Source: CATQGW01 sp965242565 (lineage in GTDB: Bacteria > Chloroflexota > Dehalococcoidia > Bin125). Taken from it: a stretch of 64,000 nt of DNA. The translations under genes were made by a program, and so were the position numbers. Below the pieces are notes generated by a model. It ran no database searches. It saw nothing but the letters and a program-made list of their open reading frames with translations, and was not told the origin of the DNA. The stretch lies in the NCBI GenBank assembly GCA_965242565.1, contig OZ251457.1:2542001-2606000 (forward strand), written 5' to 3'. Below are positions 58,827-64,000 of the stretch, in pieces (the first letter of the stretch is position 1; every line of letters begins with the position of its first letter).

Positions 58827-60884
58827 CTAGCGCACGGAGGCGACGATTGCGTCGAACAGCGCGTCTATGTCGCGGGTGTCGCCCCTTGAGCCGTATTCAG
58901 GCGGAATGTAGCGGCCTACATATTCACCGCTGGGGTAGTCCAAAGCCAGACTGGCGCCGCTCGCTTCATCCTCCAGGAAAGCGGTCCAGTATCCCCCGGG
59001 ATCTTGCTCGTCGGCTATCCCCTGGTAGATCAGCCGCATGCCCGCCGGAACGTCAATCACGAACCCGTAGCCCACATCGCTGAGGCGGTAGGTGTGGCCG
59101 CCCTCAACCGGATAGCCAGTGGGAAGGATGCGAACGCCGTCAGGACCGATCCTCGGCTGGCTGGGAGGATAATCATCCCAGTAGAACCTGATGAGCCTGT
59201 CGCGCACGTCATCGAAGTAGTCCGGATCGTCCAGCTGCGCCGGCGTGGTGACGCAGGGGTCCTCGGCTTCAAGCGCGATGCGGAGCAGCTTGCGCGCGGG
59301 CGCGGGCGGGTTGGGGAGGATTTCGGTGACGCGGTAGTGGTACCAGCAGGTGGCGGCGAGGTCCCAGGTGAAGCGGTCGCCAACCTTAACGGCGGCCAGG
59401 ATTTCGGCGGCGCGGTTCGTGTAGTTGCTGCTGGCATTGAGCAGCAGCGCCTCCGCGCCGCTCGCCTCGGCGAAGGTCGTCGCTCCGCTGGTCAGATCGG
59501 CGGCATCGGTTAGGAGGGCGTAGGAGTTGGACCGCACGGCGCCGCCCGCCGAGTCGAGGTCGTTGTAGCCGAGCGGTTCGCGGCTGCTCGGTCCGGTCGG
59601 CGTCAGCCCCGCGGCGGCCGTGGCGATCGCCGAGGCGCGGCCCGGACCGGCGGCGTTGGCGGCGCGTACCTGGAAGTAGTAGTGGACATCCTTGGTGAGA
59701 CCGGAGACCAGATGCCTCGCGGTGCTCGAGGCGGAACCGGCGATCGCCGTCCACGCGCTCCAGCTGCCGGCGGCGGGGCGACCGCCGGCGGGGCGCTGGC
59801 GGTACTCCCAGCGCGCCGCGCCGGACGGCGCGGCGCTCCAGCTGAGCGCGACGGAGCCCGATACCGCGGTGCTCGCCGTCAGCACTGCTGCGCCCGGGCG
59901 CGCGGCGGTTCGGGGGAACGGGCGCGACCATTCGCCCGCGCCGACGTTGTTTCGCGCCCGCACCTGGTAGCGGTAGCGGCGATTCGGAAGGAGGCCGTCG
60001 TGCAGGTACTCGGTCCCGTCGGGCCCGACCGTCTCGCTGATCGTGGTCCACGAGTCGGGCCAGCTGTCTGCCTTCCAGTTGGTTGACTGGTAGCGCACCT
60101 CGTACGCGCAGGCGGCTGAGTCGGCCACCCACGGATACGGATTCAGCCGTGCCTCCCAGGCCAGCCGCAGCGCCGTATCGGATGCAGCCATGGGGGGGAG
60201 AACCGAACCGGTGATCGTGCGGTTCGGCGGCACGGCTACGACCATCTGCAACTCCGCCTCAGCGGTGACGCCGCGGCTGTCGGTCACTGTGGCGTTGAAC
60301 GTCTGATGCAGCTTCGGCTCCGGGTCGCACGGCTGCGGATCAGACGAGCGCAGGCCACAGAAGACGCGGAAGTACTCGCGGTCGGGGGCGACGGGTCGCC
60401 CATTGATGGTCAACGTGTACGGCGGGACGCCGCCGTAGATGTTCCAGAACAGATCGCGCATGCCCGCTTCGGTGCAGACATCACCGCCGTCGAACAGGCT
60501 CACACCCAGGCCCAGCCAGAGCGGCTCGACCTCTCCGGGTGTGAAGACGCCGCGCAGATCGCCCAGCATCTGCCCGTTGGCGTCCAGCGCGCGCACCCGC
60601 ACGACATGGCGCACTTCAGACTCCAGCCCCGCAATTCGGTAGCTGCGCTCCGCGCCCGATACGCGCGCCGTCCGCCAGACCGTCGACGCGCCGTCTCCGC
60701 TGGCGCGCCAGCCCAACTCGAAGGCCGCGGCCGGCCCGAGCCAGCGCCAGCTGATCGTGAGGCTGGAGGCTGTGCGTTCTGCCAGCCAGATCCACCCTTC
60801 GGCGCGGGCGCTGCCGGTCGGCCAAACCAGCGCGGCAGCCAGCGCCAGCAGCCCCAACGCTGCGCAGGCAACGCTCCATCGCAT
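58827..60884 (-). CDS. Secreted fibronectin-type protein (protein D)
   Basis: 685 residues. Signal peptide 1-29 (LGLLALAAALVWPTGSARA). The first FN3-like module has HVVRVRALDANGQMLGDLRGVF and is clearly homologous to the first module of protein C. A degenerate two-Cys domain follows (Cys about 137 and 176; DLFWNIYGGVPPYTL, VTDSRGVTAEAEL), then two or three FN3 repeats, and a distinct C-terminal domain from about 560 (YRLSDVGYGFVIDVPAGMRL). The role is unknown; secreted or surface-bound. It shares a promoter-like element with protein C. Confidence 0.72.
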   Translation of the reverse strand: MRWSVACAALGLLALAAALVWPTGSARAEGWIWLAERTASSLTISWRWLGPAAAFELGWRASGDGASTVWRTARVSGAERSYRIAGLESEVRHVVRVRALDANGQMLGDLRGVFTPGEVEPLWLGLGVSLFDGGDVCTEAGMRDLFWNIYGGVPPYTLTINGRPVAPDREYFRVFCGLRSSDPQPCDPEPKLHQTFNATVTDSRGVTAEAELQMVVAVPPNRTITGSVLPPMAASDTALRLAWEARLNPYPWVADSAACAYEVRYQSTNWKADSWPDSWTTISETVGPDGTEYLHDGLLPNRRYRYQVRARNNVGAGEWSRPFPRTAARPGAAVLTASTAVSGSVALSWSAAPSGAARWEYRQRPAGGRPAAGSWSAWTAIAGSASSTARHLVSGLTKDVHYYFQVRAANAAGPGRASAIATAAAGLTPTGPSSREPLGYNDLDSAGGAVRSNSYALLTDAADLTSGATTFAEASGAEALLLNASSNYTNRAAEILAAVKVGDRFTWDLAATCWYHYRVTEILPNPPAPARKLLRIALEAEDPCVTTPAQLDDPDYFDDVRDRLIRFYWDDYPPSQPRIGPDGVRILPTGYPVEGGHTYRLSDVGYGFVIDVPAGMRLIYQGIADEQDPGGYWTAFLEDEASGASLALDYPSGEYVGRYIPPEYGSRGDTRDIDALFDAIVASVR

Positions 60885-61316
60885 CGCGGCGCCTCCTCGC
60901 TCCCCCTGATGCTAGCCAGACGACGGCGGGGGCGGTGGGGTTCCGTCCCACATGTCCGCAACTGCGACAGCCAGCGTCGCGATCGACGCGATGTCTTGGG
61001 GCGCTCCGCGAACGCACGTTGTGGGTAACCCGGGGGCTCGCGCTGCGGGTGGAGTTGGGTTTGGGTTCCCGCTCGGGGGCGGGAACGACGGGAAAAGAGG
61101 GCGGGGGTGACGGGGAGGACGGGGAGGTGGTTGGGGTGCGACGACGGTGCTGTTCACGTCGAGATACCCGCGGCAAGCGCGGGTATGACGGCGAAAGGGG
61201 CGCGGGTGTGACGGTGGGTGGCGCGGTATGACGGTGGGTGGTGCGGGTGTGACGAATCCTGTGTGACGGTGAGGGATGCGGGGGAGTATTCTGCCGACAT
61301 TGAGAGGAGCGCCACC
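60885..61316 (+). repeat. Spacer with dispersed palindromes before the dienelactone hydrolase
   Basis: This 432-bp gap holds an inverted GTCATTCCCGC copy (61066-61090, TTCCCGC and GCGGGAA arms around TCGGGG), an inverted short copy of the GTCATACCCGCG element (61141-61189, arms ATACCCGCG and CGCGGGTAT) and partial GGTATGACGG/GTGTGACGG copies. The right end has TATTCT as a possible -10. No gene is seen. Confidence 0.65.
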
Positions 61317-62075
61317 ATGTGCCACCGCTATGACGCTTTGCCCGCCGTGCCGCCGATCGCCGGCGCGGCGGTTGATGTCGAGGATCTGACGCTGACCGCC
61401 GCCGACGGAACCGAGTTCGCCGCCTTCCACGCCCGCCCCGAGCAGGCGGGCGGGCCGGCGATCGTGGTGCTGCCCGATGTGCGCGGGCTGTTCCGCTTCT
61501 ACGAGGAGCTGGCGATGCGCTTCGCCGAGGCCGGCGTGGAGGCGGTGGCGATTGACTATTTTGGGCGGACGGCCGGGGTGGGCAAGCGCGACGCGGAGTT
61601 CGACTTCTGGCCGCATGTGCGCGGCACGACGCCGGAGGGCATCGCCGCCGATGTCGCGGCCGCGTCGGCGGTGCTGCGCGCGGACGACGCCGAGCGCGCG
61701 CTGTTCACGGTCGGCTTCTGCTTCGGCGGCAGCAACTCCTGGCTACAGGCGGCCGAGGGGCACAACCTGAGCGGGGCGATCGGCTTCTACGGGCATCCCA
61801 CGCGCGACGGGCTGAACGGCGGCGCGTCGCCGCTAGGCCGCGTCGAGGACGTCTCCGCGCCGCTGCTCGGCCTGATGGGCGGGGCGGACGAGGGCATTCC
61901 GCGCGCGGAGGTGGACAAGTTCGCCGCTGCGCTCGACGCGCGCAGCGTGGCCAACGAGTTCATCACTTACGAGGGCGCGCCGCACTCGTTCTTCGACCGC
62001 ACCTACGACGAGCATCAGGACGCCTGCGCCGATGCCTGGGAGCGGGTGCGGGCGTTCATCTCGGCCAACAGTTAA
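61317..62075 (+). CDS. Dienelactone hydrolase family protein
   Basis: 252 residues. The N-terminal VVLPDVRGLFRFYEELAMRF, nucleophile Cys in FTVGFCFGGSNSW, catalytic Asp in LMGGADEGIP and His in GAPHSFFDRTY form the DLH triad. It cleaves dienelactones or similar esters, as in chloroaromatic degradation. GAGAGGAG precedes the ATG at 61317. It is followed by a cupin gene after 53 bp. Confidence 0.85.
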   Translation: MCHRYDALPAVPPIAGAAVDVEDLTLTAADGTEFAAFHARPEQAGGPAIVVLPDVRGLFRFYEELAMRFAEAGVEAVAIDYFGRTAGVGKRDAEFDFWPHVRGTTPEGIAADVAAASAVLRADDAERALFTVGFCFGGSNSWLQAAEGHNLSGAIGFYGHPTRDGLNGGASPLGRVEDVSAPLLGLMGGADEGIPRAEVDKFAAALDARSVANEFITYEGAPHSFFDRTYDEHQDACADAWERVRAFISANS

Positions 62076-62128
62076 AGCAGGCGGCTAACGGCCGGCGCAG
62101 AACAAGGGGCAGCAGAAGGAGCAGCAGC

Positions 62129-62515
62129 ATGCGTGTGACGCGATCATCGGACGGGCAGACGAACCAGGCCAACGCGCCGATCTTCACCGGCGGCGATGTC
62201 TGGGTGCGGGCGCTGGCCGGCGCGATCGGCGGTCAGCAGGGCGGCGACGACGCCGATTTCAACCTGGCGGTCGTGCAGTTCGGCGCGGGCGCGCGCACGA
62301 AGCGGCACACGCACAGTTCCGAGCAGATGCTCTACGTGGTGGCCGGCATCGGCAAGGTGGGCAACGCCGCGGGCGAGCAGACGATCAGCGTGGGCGATTT
62401 CGTGATCATCCCCGCGGGCGAGGACCACTGGCACGGCGCGGGCGACACGGGTTCGCCGATGTCGCACCTCGCGATCACGCGGCGCGACAGCGTCACGGAG
62501 GTGACCGAAGACTGA
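62129..62515 (+). CDS. Cupin domain protein
   Basis: 128 residues. Cupin motif 1 HTHSSEQMLYVVAGIGKV supplies His, His and Glu; motif 2 IPAGEDHWHGAG supplies the final His. A metal-binding single-domain cupin, function unspecified. AGGAG precedes the ATG. Confidence 0.85.
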   Translation: MRVTRSSDGQTNQANAPIFTGGDVWVRALAGAIGGQQGGDDADFNLAVVQFGAGARTKRHTHSSEQMLYVVAGIGKVGNAAGEQTISVGDFVIIPAGEDHWHGAGDTGSPMSHLAITRRDSVTEVTED

Positions 62516-62539
62516 CGCGCCCGGCGCGCAGCGGGCGCG

Positions 62540-62848
62540 TCAGTCTTCGCCCCGCTCGCGGCGCAGCTCTTCCTCCAGGCGCTCGCGCTCCTCGGCGCGA
62601 ATGCGCTCGCGCAGTCGGTGTTCCCGCTCGGCCTCGTCATCCCATTGACTGCGCCCGCGCGCCTGCTCTTCTTTTTCGATCCGCCGTTCGGTGCTTTCTG
62701 GCGCGATCAGTGCGAACGCCAGCCCGATCGGCCCCAGCACGAAGCCGAGAAAGAAGCCGCCGCAGCCGGAACGTCCTTTGTTGCTCATCATCATCCCGCC
62801 CGCCACGCCGAAGGCGAGCCAGATGACCACGAAGATCAGGATTTCCAT
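62540..62848 (-). CDS. Small membrane protein with charged coiled-coil tail
   Basis: 102 residues. Two hydrophobic segments (about 3-22 and 30-48, with FGVAGGMMM and GFVLGPIGLAFAL) precede a strongly charged helical C-terminus (EEQARGRSQWDDEAEREHRLRE..., last 45 residues Arg/Glu). It probably anchors a cytoplasmic helical region to the membrane. Function unknown. Confidence 0.65.
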   Translation of the reverse strand: MEILIFVVIWLAFGVAGGMMMSNKGRSGCGGFFLGFVLGPIGLAFALIAPESTERRIEKEEQARGRSQWDDEAEREHRLRERIRAEERERLEEELRRERGED

Positions 62849-62907
62849 CAGCCGCCGCTTCCTGATGCAACCGTCATGATCTCCTCAGCAGCAGATGCGA
62901 CATTTCG

Positions 62908-63567
62908 TCACCTACTGCGAGGCCGCAGCTCCAGTTCTTCACGCCCGGCGAAAACGTTTATCTGCGCCCAGCAGGCGCGACGAAGCTGATTGCCGACCGG
63001 CGGGAAGCCGGCTTGCACGACTTTCACACCGCGCGCATCCAGCATCTGTACCGCCGGAATGAAGTCGCTGTCGGAAGAGACCAACACGGCAATGTCATAG
63101 GCACCCTGCCAGGCCAACGCGACCATATCGGTCACGATCGCCGTGTCCACACCCTTTTCTTGCCGCAGCCGGAGCGTCTCTCCACAGTGCTGGCAGCGAT
63201 CGACCCGCCGATGGCAGTTCTGGCACGTCGGACCCTGGCGCGGTCTCAGGTGAGACAGCTTTACCTGTACACCCGGTTGTTGATCAAGCCATTCCTCGAG
63301 CCATTTGCGGCGTCGCTCATGCTCGGGATCGTTGGGATCAAACGATGCGTATACGGTCGTCCCCTCATAGCGTGGCTGGCTGATACGACAGACGTTAGCC
63401 GTTTCCTGAACGATCCAGTCCGGCAGCCGGCGCCAGTCAAAGCGATTCCACTCGAAACCGCGACGCCTCGACACATCGCGCATCGTGAGTTCGAGATTCC
63501 ACTGATCGACAAAGAGGCGAATGCGATTGCCTGTTTGCCCGGGCATCTGCGTCTCTTCAGTCCCCAC
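62908..63567 (-). CDS. NYN domain protein with zinc-ribbon insertion
   Basis: 219 residues from GTG 63567; ATG 63546 is also possible. The NYN (PIN-like) fold is shown by RLFVDQWNLELTMR, DMVALAWQGAYDIAV and VLVSSDSDFIPAVQMLDARG, with conserved acidic residues for metal-dependent RNA cleavage. A CQNCHRRVDRCQHCGE pair of Cys-x-x-Cys (about 115-132) inserts a zinc ribbon that is not usual. LabA/DUF88-like members are RNases or regulators. It has its own structured leader and promoter. Confidence 0.8.
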   Translation of the reverse strand: MGTEETQMPGQTGNRIRLFVDQWNLELTMRDVSRRRGFEWNRFDWRRLPDWIVQETANVCRISQPRYEGTTVYASFDPNDPEHERRRKWLEEWLDQQPGVQVKLSHLRPRQGPTCQNCHRRVDRCQHCGETLRLRQEKGVDTAIVTDMVALAWQGAYDIAVLVSSDSDFIPAVQMLDARGVKVVQAGFPPVGNQLRRACWAQINVFAGREELELRPRSR

Positions 63568-63698
63568 GGTGGCGAGTCGCTCTTCCTACCTGGGCCGGGA
63601 ACGCCGAAGGCCGCCGTGCGGCGGCCCTCGGTAAGGATGTGACGGCCGGAATCATCCCGTTCAAGCAGGAGCTCACCGACCGTGGGCTCTGTAGGTAC
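63568..63698 (-). ncRNA. Structured leader of the NYN gene
   Basis: On the minus strand the 5' region folds: ACGGTCGG pairs with CCGGCCGT, GAGGGCCGCC with GGCGGCCTTC around GCAC (core plus 63609-63626, GGCCGCC, GTGC, GGCGGCC), and TCCTTACC with GGTAGGA. Length is about 130 nt. It could be a cis-regulatory leader or a stable small RNA. Confidence 0.4.
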
Positions 63699-63728
63699 AG
63701 GCTAACGCGGCGGCGCTGCGCGTGTCAA
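63699..63728 (-). promoter_or_regulatory. Promoter of the NYN gene
   Basis: Minus strand TTGACA (plus 63723-63728), 18-bp spacer, TAGCCT (plus 63699-63704). Confidence 0.5.
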
Positions 63729-63746
63729 GTCAGCCAGCCGCCAGGC

Positions 63747-64000
63747 TCAGTAGCCGCTGCGGCGGCCTAGGCGCACGATGTCCCAGGCGGCGATGCCGAG
63801 CATTGCGGCGACGCTGAGGATGCTCAGCGCCAGTAGGGCCGCTGATCCGGCATCGCCGACATCGCCCAGCTGGCGGAGCGCGATCAGGAATCCCGCCGTG
63901 ATCCCGGCCAGCGCGATCGCCAGCCAGTGATGCACCCACTCGGCGGCGAAGTTGACCGCGATCGCGACCACCACCGCCGCGTTGACCACGATCAGCAGGT
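63747..64000 (-). CDS. Membrane protein, C-terminal part (runs off the window)
   Basis: The reading frame is open to the window edge; codons before the possible GTG at 63989 read LLI, so the gene very likely starts beyond the window. About three hydrophobic segments (VVVAIAVNF, HWLAIALAGITAGFLIAL, AALLALSILSVAAMLGIAAW), ending LGRRSGY. No family is recognised. Confidence 0.5.
   Translation of the reverse strand, partial: LLIVVNAAVVVAIAVNFAAEWVHHWLAIALAGITAGFLIALRQLGDVGDAGSAALLALSILSVAAMLGIAAWDIVRLGRRSGY

Overview
The window is a high-GC bacterial chromosome segment, densely packed with genes and free of recognisable phage, transposase, CRISPR, rRNA or tRNA genes. The gene set suggests a Chloroflexota member, perhaps Dehalococcoidia-like, though no rRNA is present to confirm it. 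It includes an F420-type LLM oxidoreductase, a thrC plus NIL-domain pair, acidic Asp/Gln linkers after the lipoboxes of binding proteins, dnaA apart from dnaN, and several large fibronectin-type secreted proteins.

Region by region. From 1 to 20 kb there is housekeeping: XdhC-type molybdenum-enzyme maturation, ychF, a Nudix hydrolase, trmO, gyrB, obg-nadD, a toxin-antitoxin-like pair, coaX-coaBC, dnaA, pepA with a ferredoxin-thioredoxin-reductase-like protein, a PAP2 phosphatase, ybjQ, a second toxin-antitoxin-like pair, and rpsO-pnp. PNPase carries a long Arg/Glu-rich tail. From 20 to 29.5 kb dapB-asd and dapA (lysine/threonine branch) are separated by a block holding two large secreted repeat proteins and a third toxin-like pair. 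From 29.5 to 42 kb there are an acyl-CoA carboxylase subunit, three tandem related lipoproteins, a DHA2-type MFS exporter, and a family 5 peptide/solute ABC importer (binding protein and two permeases, no ATPases) with a small two-repeat secreted protein inserted on the opposite strand. From 42.4 to 51.7 kb come thrC, a NIL protein, twin epoxide hydrolases, phoB-phoR-pstS with a clear Pho box, an LLM oxidoreductase and a DinB-like protein. From 51.7 to 64 kb there are two more large fibronectin-type secreted proteins (one with an M23 peptidase domain), a crotonase, a von Willebrand A protein with a strong promoter/operator, a dienelactone hydrolase, a cupin, and a NYN-domain protein behind a structured leader.

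Most notable. (1) Strand composition switches from C-rich to G-rich at about 42.2-42.4 kb, irrespective of gene direction. The switch falls on a 492-bp intergenic region holding about 11 copies of a 22-bp iteron, which makes it a candidate replication origin far from dnaA. (2) Three certain and one degenerate member of a secreted protein family share a two-cysteine Ig-like domain that I cannot assign to a named family. (3) Two families of dispersed palindromes lie between transcription units. (4) There are well-defined regulatory sites: a four-repeat Pho box, a TTGACA promoter overlapped by a perfect inverted repeat, and a leaderless obg promoter.
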